Positions 1-11,400 of a DNA stretch of 64,000 nt are shown here, in pieces; the stretch's first letter is position 1, and each line of letters begins with the position of its first letter. Source of the stretch: Scalesia atractyloides. Lineage: Eukaryota; Streptophyta; Magnoliopsida; Asterales; Asteraceae. The position numbers and the translations under genes were made by a program. The notes under the pieces were generated by a model. It was not told the origin of the DNA, did no database searches, and saw only the letters and a program-made list of their open reading frames with translations. The DNA lies in assembly GCA_947069175.1 (NCBI GenBank), contig CAMTDV010000027.1, forward strand, positions 39,941,369 through 40,005,368, in the 5' to 3' direction.

Positions 1-1772
1 TCTGCGGCAAAATTCAGCAATTCTACAGCAAAATTCAGCAATTGTCCGAAAAGCCAAAAATAAATATTTTTAGCTAAAGAATAATAATGGGTGTTAGATA
101 TAGTATAAAACTCATATCTAAATCTTATAATTTAAAGATAGACGGTTTGTTTAGTAAAAACCTGATAACAAAGCTGGTACCGGAACCGAACTCAAAATGA
201 CAAAACTATTAGTCTGAAAAGCTAGATTAATTAGCGGGACAATAAGAATTGTATTAAAATTATTATGAACATAAAATTTTATAAGTTACACAATATATCA
301 GTATTTCACCCGGTACAAGACCTGAACCAACTTTATTAACCGAACAACGAAACAACAAGACTAATAAATTATTTTGACCTACTATAACATCACTTTAAAG
401 TATTGGGGCATTAGTATTTATAAAAACTTATATATATATATTTTAAAGTTTATAAGTTATAACTATTAAAAAAACAACAACAACACCACCTCAAGGCAAC
501 ATGGGTTTCCCAATGCCACTATATTTTATTTTTATTTTTATTATGTGTTGGCAAAATAATAAGGATGATTAGTGGACTTGGTGGTGCAAAAATTTGATTA
601 TAACACCTTAAATCAAAATCATCTTCATTTCATTCATCTTCCGAAATATCAAAACCTCAAGAACACTCTCACTTTTGCACTCAAAAATTGTCCAAGCTTC
701 ATCATCTTCACTTCACTTTTTAAAATCCTATCACAAGAACCTCAAGCTTACATGAAGATCTAAAGTGTTTACATAGATTATGAGCTCACTTTGAAAGCTT
801 GAAAATCTTGATCAATCCATTTTCTTCAACGATAAGATCATCCCTAGCCATTGTGCTAGTAGTAAGATCCTTATACCTTATGTTATACTTTTTATTTTAT
901 AAAATTTCACAAGATCATCATAAAAATTTTATAAAAACACACTTGAAAAACATTAATAAATCTAAGATCATTAACATAATCATGTGATTTTCTTGATAAT
1001 TTTTGATGATCTTGAAGTTGTTATGAACTAGTAAACTTGAATCTTGCAAAATTATTAATAAAAAGGTGATCTAAACACATGCATGATTAGATTAGTAAGA
1101 TTCATTAACAAAAATATGTCATGAACATAATCTCATATTTTAAATATGGTTATACACGTATTAGATCATTAAATAAAAGTTATGATTTAGAAATTTTGTA
1201 TAAAAGTTATAAGAAAGTTTCTTTATTATGAAAGATTAAAAATTATAACAAGTTCATAACATTATGTTAATACATTTATATAATAATTGTGCTTGATGAT
1301 GATTTGAGTTAGTTTAGCTACTTAAAACATGTTTATAAAAACATGGGAAACTTATATTTTTAAAGGAAACTATCGCAAAAATTTTATAAAAATTAATCTT
1401 GATTAAGATATGATTAAACTAAAGAATTGGTGGTTAAAAGTGATTAGGAACATTAATCATGTTTAGATAAAGGATTTGGATAAAAAAAAGTTAAGGATAT
1501 AATTACTTATATTTTCTTAAACTAAAAATGAGATAAATATATATTTTTGATAAAAAATATATATTTTTAAACAATCTTATATATGTACATGTATTATTGT
1601 ATAAAACTATATATATTTTGATTATGATAAATTAAATACAAAAATATATATAAGTGTTCAAGCTTTGATAAAATATTATATATCGGATAATTCGGACAAA
1701 CTCAGACAATTCGGACAAAATAAAATATATGGTATAATCGAAACAAACGACAAAGACGAAACGAATAAAATA
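1..1772 (+). repeat. Chromovirus LTR fragment (LTR0)
   Basis: This stretch matches the LTR at 14279-18155 collinearly: base 1 corresponds to about 14610 and the match ends at ATAAAATA (16371-16378). The 5' part lies outside the window and the last ~1.8 kb is absent. It shares the doubled CAGCAAAATTCAGCAATT unit with LTR2 and LTR3. At 1766-1774 it runs into element C LTR sequence through a shared ATAAAATAT, so the junction looks like a microhomology deletion. Short ORFs here are chance frames. Confidence 0.9.
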
Positions 1773-2141
1773 TCTATATACAATCAATATATATATACTA
1801 TAGCAATTTCAATAGCACATAATAACGAATTCAGATTCCCGACTACGCGGTAGTAATGAAATCTAAATCCGTACAGATAAGTTGTTTAGAGTCCATACCT
1901 CAAACGCGCAGATGTAACATCCTGTAGCTATAATGTTTTCCTTGCTGACAAAGATAACCTAACATAAGGTTTAAGGCTGATCGGAACACGTAGGGTTGAA
2001 AAAATATTTAAAAGTGTGTGGGTTCGATGTTTTGAATATTTATATTGGAAAGGATTGAAAATCTTTTAAATCTTCTGTCCTCATAAAGAAAATCAGGGAT
2101 ACCCAAATTCAAGTTTGACCATCATCATCCTAGATTTAAAT
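1766..2141 (-). repeat. Element C 3' LTR, distal part
   Basis: This matches 19346-19734, inside the intact LTR of element C, with scattered substitutions. It is one half of a minus-strand LTR whose other half lies at 18156-18591, beyond the chromovirus insertion. The outer ~520 bp of the LTR is missing and replaced by LTR0 sequence. Confidence 0.88.
2137..2141. repeat. Target site duplication TAAAT, left copy
   Basis: TAAAT directly precedes the TGTGACA start of LTR1 and recurs at 18156-18160 directly after the TGTGACA end of LTR3. The uninterrupted equivalent site in element C's other LTR is 19730-19734. Confidence 0.9.
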
Positions 2142-2737
2142 TGTGACAACTGGCAAAATTCTGGTAATTTTATACAACTTGAACAACTAGTACATGTTTA
2201 TTTATGGTAGAACATGACTTAATTTTTAATTTTTAAGTCTTAAAAGTCTAGGAATTTAACCAAATCATAGTTTGGTATGATAATCGATTCGTCATGATCA
2301 CGAATATATAAAACCATATCCTAGACGAATGACAACGAAGCGAACATGTATTAAATATTAGAATTAGTTACAGTACAGTCTGATATGATAAAATTAAGAT
2401 ATAAAATATTTCTGCACTATTATACCATAAAAATTTTATATAAAATACCAAATTGTCCAAGTCTGCAGCAAATTCAGCAATTGTACGAATAGCCAAAAAT
2501 AAATATTTTTAGCTAAAGAATAATAGGTGTTAGAGATAGTATAAAACTCATATCTAAATCTTATTATTTAAAGCTAAACGGTTTGTTCAGTAAAAACATG
2601 ACAACAAAGCCGGTACCGGAACCAAACTCAAAATGACAAAATTATTAGTCTGAAAAGCTAGATTAATTAACGGGACTGTAAGAATTGTACTAAAATTATT
2701 ATGAACATAAAATTTTATAAGTTACACAATATATCAG
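2142..2737 (+). repeat. LTR1, 5'-terminal 0.6 kb only
   Basis: It begins TGTGACAACTGG like LTR2 and LTR3 and follows them to ATATCAG at 2737, where it switches to integrase sequence. It differs from LTR2 and LTR3 in having one copy, not two, of the CAGCAAAATTCAGCAATT unit and of the TAGTCTGATA unit. It is therefore the most divergent LTR of the three. Confidence 0.9.
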
Positions 2738-2750
2738 ACAAGTATCCAAG
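2738..2750 (+). other. 13-bp templated filler at a deletion junction
   Basis: ACAAGTATCCAAG sits between LTR1 and the pol remnant and is an exact copy of 2780-2792, 42 bp downstream. Neither parent sequence has it at this position. This is the signature of end joining with copied filler. Confidence 0.8.
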
Positions 2751-3438
2751 TGGAGTTCTCATATAACAATAGTTATGACACAAGTATCCAAGCTGCTCCA
2801 TTTGAAGCGTTATACGGACGTAAATATCGATCTCCGTTAAGTTGGGCGGAAATAGGCGACAAACAAATGATAGGTCTAGAATTAATTCAAGAAACTACGG
2901 ATAAAATATTTAAAATCCGAGACCGTATTAGAGCCGCTCAGGATAGACAGAAAAGTTATGCGGATAAACACCGCAAACCATTGTTCTTTGAGATTGGAGA
3001 CAAAGTGCTATTAAAGGTCTCGCCTTGAAGGGCGTAGTTAAATTCGGGAAGCAAAGAAAACTTAGCCCGAGGTATATAGGACCATACGAAATCTTGGAGA
3101 AGATTGGAACAGTCGCATATAAGTTGAAATTGCCTGAAACACTTAATAACGTTCACCACACTTTTCATGTGTCAAATCTTAAAAAGTGTCTTTCAGACGA
3201 GTCACTTATTATCCCCACGGACGAAGTTCATATAGACGACAAACTCCATTTCATCGAAGAACCTGTCGAAATTTTAGATTCGAAAGTTCAGAAAACAAGG
3301 AGGAATCGTATCAAACTAGTCAAAGTCCATTTGAACTCAAAGCGCGGACCCGAGTTCACTTGGGAACGGGAAGACGAAATCAAAAGAAAGTATCCCCACT
3401 TGTTTGAGAAATCCTGCGCAAAGGATGACACAACTTAA
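2751..3438 (+). pseudogene. Chromovirus pol remnant: integrase C-terminus and chromodomain
   Basis: Two overlapping frames (2750-3028 and 3025-3438) correspond to the last ~230 codons of pol in the downstream copy (13556-14243). They start in the post-catalytic part of integrase (motif EFSYNNSYDTS), pass through the GPY/F-like segment (RYIGPYEILEKIG) and end in a chromodomain (EFTWEREDEIKRKYP). The integrase zinc finger and DDE core are deleted. A one-base loss near 3026-3034, compared with 13829-13842, shifts the frame. The fragment directly precedes a polypurine tract and LTR2, so it is the tail of a second, largely deleted element of the same family. Confidence 0.88.
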
Positions 3439-3460
3439 ATTTCGGGACGAAATTTTTTTG

Positions 3461-3473
3461 AACAACGGGAGAA
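3461..3473 (+). other. Polypurine tract before LTR2
   Basis: AACAACGGGAGAA abuts the LTR2 start. The equivalent at LTR3 reads AACAAGGGGAGAA, so this one has a G-to-C change within the purine run. Confidence 0.75.
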
Positions 3474-6400
3474 TGTGACAACTAGCAAAATTCCGGTAAT
3501 TCTGTACAACTTGAACAAGTAGTACATGTTTATTTATCGTATAACATGACTTAATTTTTAATTTTTAAGTCTTAAAAGTCTAGGAATTTAACCAAATCAT
3601 AGTTTGGTATGATAATCGATTCGTCATGATCAACAATATATAAAACCATATCCTCGACTAATGACAACGAAGCGAACATGTATTAAATATCAGAATTAGT
3701 TACGGTACAGTCTGATATAGTCTGATATGATAGAACTAAGGTATAAAATATTTCTGCACTATTATACCATAAAAATTTTATATAAAATACCAAATTGTCC
3801 AAGTCTGCAGCAAAATTCAACAATTCTACAGCAAAATTCAGCAATTGTCCGAAAAGCCAAAAATAAATATTTTTAGCTAAAGAATAATAATGGGTGTTAG
3901 AAATAGTATAAAACTCATATCTAAATCTTATTATTTAAAGATAAACGGGTTGTTTAGTAAAAACCTGATAACAAAGCCGGTACCGGAACCGAACTCAAAA
4001 TGACAAAACTATTAGTCTGAAAAGCTAGATTAATTAGCGGGACAATAAGAATTGTACTAAAATTATTATGAACATAAAATTTTATAAGTTACACAATATA
4101 TCAGTATTTCACCCGGTACAAGACCTGAACCAACTTTATCAACCGAACAACGAAACAACAAGACTAATAAATTATTTTGACCTAATATAACATCACTTTA
4201 AAGTATTGGGGCATTAGTTTTTATAAAAACTTATATATATATATATTTTAAAGTTTATAAAAGTTTATAAATTATAAATATTAATAAAAAACAAACAACA
4301 CCACCTCACGGCAACATGGGTTTCCCAATGCCACTATATTTTATTTTTATTTTTATTATGTGTTGGCAAAATAATAAGGATGATTAGTGGACTTGGTGGT
4401 GCAAAAATTTGATTATAACACCTTAAATCAAAATCATCTTCATTTCATTCATCTTCCGAAATATCAAAACCTCAAGAACACTCTCACTTTTGCACTAAAA
4501 AATTGTCCAAGCTTCATCATCTTCACTTCACTTTTTAAAATCCTATCACAAGAACCTCAAGCTTACATGAACATCTAAAGTGTTTACATAGATTATGAGC
4601 TCACTTTGAAAGCTTGGAAATCTTGATTAATCCATTTTCTTCAACGATAAGATCATCCCTAGCCATTGTGCTAGTAGTAAGATCCTTATACCTTATGTTA
4701 TACTTTTTATTTTATAAAATTTCATAAGATCATCATAAAAATTTTATAAAAACACACTTGAAAAACATTAATAAATCTAAGATCATTAACATAATCATGT
4801 GATTTTCTTGATAATTTTTGATGATCTTGAAGTTGTTATGAACTAGTAAACTTGAATCTTGCAAAATTATTAATAAAAAGGTGATCTAAACACATGCATG
4901 TTTAGATTAGCAAGATTCATTAACAAAAATATGTCATGAACGTAATCTCATATTTTAAATATGGTTATACACGTATTAGATCATTAAATAAAAGTTATGA
5001 TTTAGAAATTTTGTATAAAAGTTATAAGAAAGTTTCTATACTAAGAAAGATTAAAAATTATAACAAGTTCATGACATTATGTTAATACATTTATATAATA
5101 ATTGTGCTTGATGATGATTTGAGTTAGTTTAGCTACTTAAAACATGTTTGTAAAAACATGGGAAACTTATATTTTTAAAGGAAACTATCGCAAAAATTTT
5201 ATAAAAATTAATCTTGATTAAGATATGATTAAACTAAAGAATTGGTGGTTAAAAGTGATTAGGAACATTAATCATGTTTAGATAAAGGATTTGGATGAAA
5301 AAAAAGTTAAGGATATAATTACTTATATTTTCTTAAACTAAAAATGAGATAAATATATATTTTTGATAAAAAATATATATTTTTAAACAATCTTATATAT
5401 GTACATGTATTATTGTATAAAACTATATATATTTTGATCATGATAAATTAAATACAAAAATATATATAAGTGTTCAAGCTTTGATAAAATATTATATATC
5501 GGATAATTCGGACAAACTCAGACAATTCGGACAAAATAAAATATATGGTATAATCGAAACAAACGACAAAGACGAAACGAATAAAATAGTCGACGCGAAC
5601 CTAACGGTCAAAACGAACGAATAAACCGACACACTTTATATTTACAAGAATTTTTTTTTATATATATAACTTATAGTTTTTATAAATAAATTTTTATAAG
5701 TTATAACAAATACTAGTAAATATTTTTGGATAAGCCCAACTAAACAAATTATTAGACTAAGCCCATTTTTATAAAAACTATATTGGGCTTAACTTATTTT
5801 TATAAAGTATATGGACTAGCCCATTTATATAAACTAGTTGCGCTAAGGCCCACTTGTATAAAAACAAACTTGGGCTAAGCCCACTTTTATAAAATTTACA
5901 AGTGTTAGGCCTACTTATATAAAAATCAAACTTGGGCTAAGGTCCACTTTTATAAAAATAAACTTTGGGCTGAGCCCACTTTTAATAAAAGTTTACATAG
6001 GCTAGACCGATTTAAATAAAAGATAATTTTAGGCCAAGCCCACTTTTATAAAGAAATAAATTGGGCTAATTCATTTTATAAAAACTAACTTTGGGCTAAA
6101 GCCCAATTTTATAAAACTAAATTGGGCTAATCCAATTTTATAAGTTGTTTTGGGCTAGGCCCAATCTTTTATTTTAACTTGGGCTAGACCCATTTTTATA
6201 AATCAATTGGGCTTAACCTACTAATAAACAAAATTAGGTTGGGCTAGGCCCACATACATGAAACAAACTGGCCTAGGCCCACACAAAGTAAGAAAACTTG
6301 GGCTAGGCCCATACTTACAAAAGCTTTTGGGCTAGGCCCATATGTAATGAATTATTAGATTGAGTTATTTACAATTAAATTATGGACTAGGTCCATTTAA

Positions 6401-7368
6401 TCAATCTAGCATATATATATATATATATGTATATCAACAAGGAAAAACCAATAAATACAAGTATGAAATTCAAGATAAAATACTTGTACGAAAAACGAAC
6501 AAAAGCCTAAGTGTCAAATAGACTAGAACACTTGTAGGTCGAAAAACGAACGAAGTATCAGGAATTGAATAGAGATTTGTACGGAACGCAAATCAGTGAG
6601 TTCATGTTTTCCCTTTTATTTTAACGTTTTTATGGTTTTAAACGTGCGGGGATGTATACATGTTACAATTAATATAGCTGGGAAAATGAAAATATTTAGA
6701 TCACATGTGAATAAGGCTCAAGCATTGGGGCCGTTAATGAAAGACAAGTACCGAGGAACAAGGGGATAGATCTATTGGGTTTGGGCGAGCCCCACTCTAT
6801 TACTGCAATAATAACAGATCGTATTAGAGTGCTTTTGTGTCTAAAACGAGTGTCTCATACACACAATAAATCGTCAAGGTTTGGTTGCCACCTTATTCGG
6901 CATACAGATTAGTGTCCTTGCAACACACTAATGATCTTACAAGTTTCATTAAGCTATATTAACAAGTTTATTTCAAATGTTTTTGATAATTCATTTGATA
7001 CAAAATTTATTACATGAATTCACCAGCTTTTGTTGACATTGTTTACAAAACTAACATGTATTACAGGAAACTAGTGGATCGACTTCGGGGAAAAATCTTG
7101 TTCGTTTGTTGAGAAGTCAAGATATTATGTTTCATCCGGTCTTTGTTGTTATGTTTTATAAACTTATGTCTAAATTTTAAATAATGTTGTTAAACTTGTG
7201 GTTTGTTTTAAAGACAAAAGTTTCTATGTAAATTATGGTCAAATGAAAATTATGGATGAATGTTTTGGCAATGTAATACAAATGTCGCTTACTTGGTTGA
7301 ATGCAACGATTGCCGCTCTGGCCACACTCGCGATACGCTTCCGCTACATCGAAAATCAGGGTGTGACA
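3474..7368 (+). repeat. LTR2, full length (3.9 kb), shared by two units
   Basis: It starts TGTGACAACT and ends GGTGTGACA, with TG/CA ends inside a 7-bp terminal repeat. It follows a polypurine tract and precedes a tRNA-Met primer site, so it acts as 3' LTR to the remnant upstream and 5' LTR to the full unit downstream. It holds AT-rich unique DNA, a GGGCTAGGCCC-type array (about 5720-6375) and a TA microsatellite (6410-6430). No ORF in it is shared as coding sequence with LTR3. Confidence 0.93.
5720..6375 (+). repeat. Degenerate GGGCTAGGCCC / TTTTATAAA array in LTR2
   Basis: Roughly twenty diverged units of about 25-40 bp alternate a self-complementary core (GGGCTAAGCCC or GGGCTAGGCCC) with CACTTTTATAAAA-like spacers. 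The array recurs in LTR3 with unit-number differences. TGGGCC/TGGGCT resembles the plant site II promoter motif; a promoter role is only a hypothesis. Confidence 0.8.
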
Positions 7369-7371
7369 GAA

Positions 7372-7386
7372 CTTGTATCAGAGCTT
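7372..7386 (+). other. Primer binding site, initiator Met tRNA type
   Basis: CTTGTATCAGAGCTT starts 3 bp after the LTR2 end. TATCAGAGC is the core complementary to plant tRNA-iMet and fixes the plus orientation and the start of the internal region. Confidence 0.88.
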
Positions 7387-7728
7387 CAATTGTAGTGAAC
7401 TAAGATTCTTTTGAGTCTAGTCTACAATTTCAAAATGCTCTTTTATAAATTTTTGTGAGTCGTTTACAAAAATTGAAATAAGTATTTTTGGTTTGTCATC
7501 CCGGGGAGAACTGTCCACTAATATCAAATGTTTAGAACAAAAACAATAGTGCAAGGTCATTATCCAAAACTAGTCTATGAGAGATAGACACAACAACAGT
7601 AAGTTGAGTTTAACTTATGATTAGAAAAACTTACACTGAAACTTAGTGATTGCCCGATTATTTATCTTAAAAAAATATATATATTTTTTTTACAAAAATA
7701 AGTTGTATGGATTTTGTTTGCCAGGACC

Positions 7729-9101
7729 ATGTCTTCCGATAGTAGCCTTTTAGACACCGAGTCTATGAGTTCTGACCCTGAGATAGATTATATACCACTA
7801 GACGATCCACTCCCACCAGTCATTATCATTTCCGACGACTAGTCATATCACGATGCTTCTGACGATGATTGGATGGATGATGATTTCCAGCCTTTTGCCC
7901 TACCCTACCCTGTACCCGATCCCATTCCCGGAGATATTCCCGATGATGATGTTTTAGCTTTACCACTCTATGACCACCAGATAGTTATCATTGGCCACCC
8001 CGAAGGTGAGCACATTGTAGAGCACCATGTTATACCACTTAACATGATAGATCCTTTTGCTGTCGACCTCGATGGAGATGACGATGTCATTCCTATTGTT
8101 CACGTAGATCACCTTGAGGATGATCTAGGTTTCGGAGATGATTTTGATCTTGCGCTACTAGAGGTAGCTCCTTATGAGCCTGATGTCATTGATATTACCT
8201 CGTCTGCTCCATCGTCTCCGAGATCACCCGAGCCCGAGCCCTCACCTGATACTGCTCTTCCACCATTTCCAGATACGTTTCCCACTGTTGATGATTCTAT
8301 TACACCCACTTTTGTTGATCCCATACCATCTGATGCTATCACTACTGGTCACATGTACCCATCTGGGCCATCTCAGTATTTACCTGGAGACGTTTCATTT
8401 GCTACTGATCATTTCACTCCTCATCCTTTGTCTGGACCTTCACATTACTCATTGGGAGGTACATCCTACTCATCTGAGCAGCCACCATTTCACCATGTTG
8501 ATGGATCATTACATATACCGCGTATACCCATTCCAGATCCTTTTATCACATCTGATCCTTATGCATCTTCTTACACTGCAGGACCCTCCCGAGTTATGTT
8601 CCCTGAGTTTACTCAGTATGCGAGTAGACACCATCCCTATTTACAACCACCCACTGTTGGAGGACCATCATAACATCATCTCACCATACCGGTATTCACA
8701 TTCGATCACCTCCACCTGGTATGAGCCCATCTGATCCCTATCATCCCAATCATTTTCCACCAACCACCACCGAGTTTCGAGTCACGTCTTCTGAGATACA
8801 GATTAGTATCTTATTTGGCCGTATCCGTGACCTGCAGGCTCAGATTTCCACTTTGCGAGCATCTCAGAGTACCCCATCTTTGTCATCTCAGTTACCACCA
8901 TTACCCACTTTGACAACTCCCGTGACACCATCTCTACCGACGACATCATCACCACTTTCGCCTGTTATACCACATCCACACTCTCTAGAGCAGAGTGTAT
9001 TTCCATCCCATGAGGAGCGTATCCGTTCGCTCGAGGAAGAGGTCTCATACCTCCGGAGGATCATCCGTTCATCTCCCCCTCCACCTCCACCGTCTGTCTA
9101 G
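7729..9101 (+). pseudogene. Acidic, proline-rich ORF upstream of gag
   Basis: From ATG at 7729 one frame runs to 8673 with a single TAG at 7840, then shifts and continues at 8721-9101. The first ~315 codons are strongly acidic and proline-rich (DDD, PDPIPGDIPDDD, SPEPEPSPD) with many His, Ser and Tyr residues. The last part has a short coiled-coil-like stretch (EERIRSLEEEVSYLRRI) followed by PPPPPPP. I see no enzymatic motif. It lies between the primer site and gag on the same strand, so it is either an extra ORF or an N-terminal extension of gag. Extra ORFs at this position occur in some plant gypsy elements, but I cannot name a function. Confidence 0.65.
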
Positions 9102-9524
9102 TTGGTATATGGTCATACCTCTAGGGTACGTACTCATACCCAGTTTTGCTGAAGATAGAAGTTTTTGAAGATATATATGTCGTCAACTTGAAGATTTTGA
9201 AGAACGATATGAAGGAAAATATCTACTTTATAATGTATTGTGTATGACTTGTCTATCGGAGTGTTATAACTCCGAGTTATTTTTGTATCTTCACAAAAAT
9301 GATGTATCAAGTTGACAATATATATATAATGGTTGATGTTTAACTTTTATTTATGCATTGTTGATTGTTTATTTTTATGTGTCTATTATGGTGCTTATAA
9401 TATGATACTATACATAAAAATTGAATTATATAAATATTATATACACTTATATTATATAATACTAATCCATGAAAGACAATATTTGTTTCAAATATACGTC
9501 TAATCACTTCTATATGTTTCATAT
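9102..9524 (+). other. Non-coding spacer before gag
   Basis: AT-rich sequence between the upstream ORF and gag. I see no feature beyond a weak self-complementary stretch; the minus-strand ORF at 9340-9522 has no recognisable motif and is treated as chance. Confidence 0.5.
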
Positions 9525-10790
9525 ATGAAGATCATGGCATCTAGAAGAAGAGGTAGACCCCGAGTTAGACCATCGCAATTACCTTCAACCCAAGCCGAGC
9601 TCGATGCTCTAGTGAATCAACGAATAACTGAAGCACTTGCGCATCACGAGCGCAATGCTGAACGAAGGGTTCAATAACCACCAAGAGTTCAGATGCCCGT
9701 AAATGGTTTGTTATTTACAAAATTACCAAAGTATGATCATTAATATTTATTTCTAACAATATATATTATTGATGATTATTGAAATCTAACTATTTCAGGA
9801 TGTACATACAAACAATTTTTAGATTGCAAACCCTTGAATTTTGATGGCACAGGCGGTGTACTAGCCTTTGTGCGTTGGACAGAAAAGACGGATTCCGTGA
9901 TTCGTATGAGTAACTGTTCTATCAACCAGATTGTGACATATGTATCAGGCTTATTTATGGATGAAGCATTGTCATGGTGGAATTTGCAAGTACAGACGCT
10001 TGGAGAAGCAGTTGCTTACGCTATTACTTGGGATAGACTGAAGGATATGATGAGAGAGAAATACTGTTCTAGAGCCGAGTTACAAAAATTTGAAACTGAG
10101 TTTTGGAATAGAGCGATGGTTGGATCTGACATCTATGGCTATACTCAGCGATTTCATGATCTTTCACGAGTCATTCCGTATATGGTAACCCCCGAATTTA
10201 AACGTATCGAACGATACATTTGGGGATTATCTCTAGAAATTCGAAGTATGGTTACTTCGTCGCATCCAACAACCATCACTGAGGCAATTACGATTGTAGT
10301 AAGCCTTACCGAAGAAGCGGTGAGAATGAATAAGTTTTCGAGAAAGAATGCGGAGATGCCCAAGGAAACACATGTAGAATCAACCTCACATGGGAATAAG
10401 AGAAAATTTACACACTTCAAGAAAGGTTCCCGACCGAGTAACAAGAAGAAAGAAACCCCCACAGCAAAAAGGAACAAAGTACTCGTGGCAGCAGCGAAGA
10501 CAAAACCGAGAGGTTATACAGGAAATGCACCTAAGTCAACAGGTGCAATTATCATCATTATGGTGGATGCCGAACCACCAAATGTGATAAGTGCGGGAAG
10601 TTGGGACACCGCACCGAAAACTGCTGGAGTAATAACAAAGGAAACAGGAATGAAGGCAAGAAAGAAGGAGGTTATGGAAATGGAAACGACCGAGGAAGAA
10701 ATCAAAGTTGTTATGGTTGCGGTGAATTGGGCCACTTTAGGAAGAATTGCCCAAAAGAGAACAAAGGCCACGGGCGAGCCTTTGTAATAG
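9525..10790 (+). pseudogene. gag: Chromovirus gag (capsid and nucleocapsid)
   Basis: The first exon starts at ATG 9525 (a second in-frame ATG is at 9534) with a basic N-terminus (ASRRRGRPRVRPS) and an in-frame TAA at 9675. After a probable intron (9706-9798) comes the retrotransposon gag domain (LNFDGTGGVLAFVRW, ALSWWNLQV, YCSRAELQKFETEFWN, about 9830-10330). It is followed by a Lys/Arg-rich segment. A frameshift near 10530-10550 separates this from the nucleocapsid: a Cys/His cluster, then CDKCGKLGHRTENC and CYGCGELGHFRKNC, both CX2CX4HX4C zinc knuckles. Gag forms the particle and packages element RNA. The nucleocapsid frame runs straight into protease, so gag and pol were probably one reading frame. 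Confidence 0.85.
9706..9798 (+). other. Candidate spliceosomal intron within gag
   Basis: A 93-bp AT-rich segment begins GTTTGT and ends CTAACTATTTCAG, with a CTAAC branch-point-like motif about 10 bases before the AG. It contains an in-frame stop when read through. Removing it joins the upstream gag frame (phase 1) to the frame of the gag domain. All signals fit a plant intron, but no transcript is available here. Confidence 0.6.
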
Positions 10791-11400
10791 GAGCTCACGA
10801 GGTACGTCAGGATCCAAATGTGATCACTGGTACGTTCCCTATCAATAATCATTTCGCATCTATTTTATTTGATACTGGCGCAGATTTTAGTTTCATATCT
10901 TTAGAGTTCAAAGATATACTCGAACTAAATTCAAATAAATTAGATATTCCATTCACTATAGAACTAGCGAATGGAAAGATAATTGAATCTGATGAAATTA
11001 TTAACGAATGTTCTTTAGAGAATTAGATATTCCATTCACTATCGAACTAGCGAATGGAAAGATAATTGAATCTGATGAAATTATTAACGAATGTTCTTTA
11101 GAGTTAGGTGGACAAAAATTCAACATCGATTTATTACCCATCCAGTTAGGTAGTTTTGATGTTGTAATCGGTATGGATTGGTTATCCAATAATCAAGCCG
11201 AAGTCGTGTGTTGCGACAAAATTATTCGCATTCCACTTCCTAATAATGAAACACTTCTTATTCATGGTGAGAAGAGTGAAACGCCATTGCGAATTATTTC
11301 TTGTATGAAAGCTCAAAAGTGCTTGAGAAAAGGATGTATAGCATTCTTAGCACAAATTGTTAACAAGAAATCCAAGGAGCCAAAACTTGAGGAGATCCCT
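10791..11400 (+). pseudogene. Chromovirus aspartic protease
   Basis: The catalytic loop is LFDTGADFSFIS (Asp codon at 10871), the DTGA motif of retroviral-type aspartic proteases that cleave the polyprotein. Downstream ELANGKII and VVIGMDWL (about 11150-11180) are the usual conserved protease blocks. An 83-bp tandem duplication (10941-11023 and 11024-11106, one difference seen) sits between the catalytic loop and the GMDWL block. It shifts the frame because 83 is not a multiple of three, so protease and RT can no longer be made as one chain. Confidence 0.85.

Noticed and set aside
572..987. Short ORFs in LTR0 that recur in LTR2 (4387) and LTR3 (15179, 15406)
   Set aside because: They recur only because the LTR is repeated. 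No domain and no coding context, and frames vary between copies.
7372..7386. tRNA gene at sites with TATCAGAGC
   Set aside because: Only the 3'-end complement is present, directly after an LTR: a primer binding site, not a tRNA gene. The same applies at 40532 and 57511.
8174..8734. 186-codon plus-strand ORF overlapping the acidic ORF
   Set aside because: A shadow frame of the compositionally biased ORF 7873-8673 in another phase; Leu/His/Ser-rich by codon shift.
10154..10852. Minus-strand ORFs opposite chromovirus gag
   Set aside because: Antisense shadows of gag with no motif of their own.
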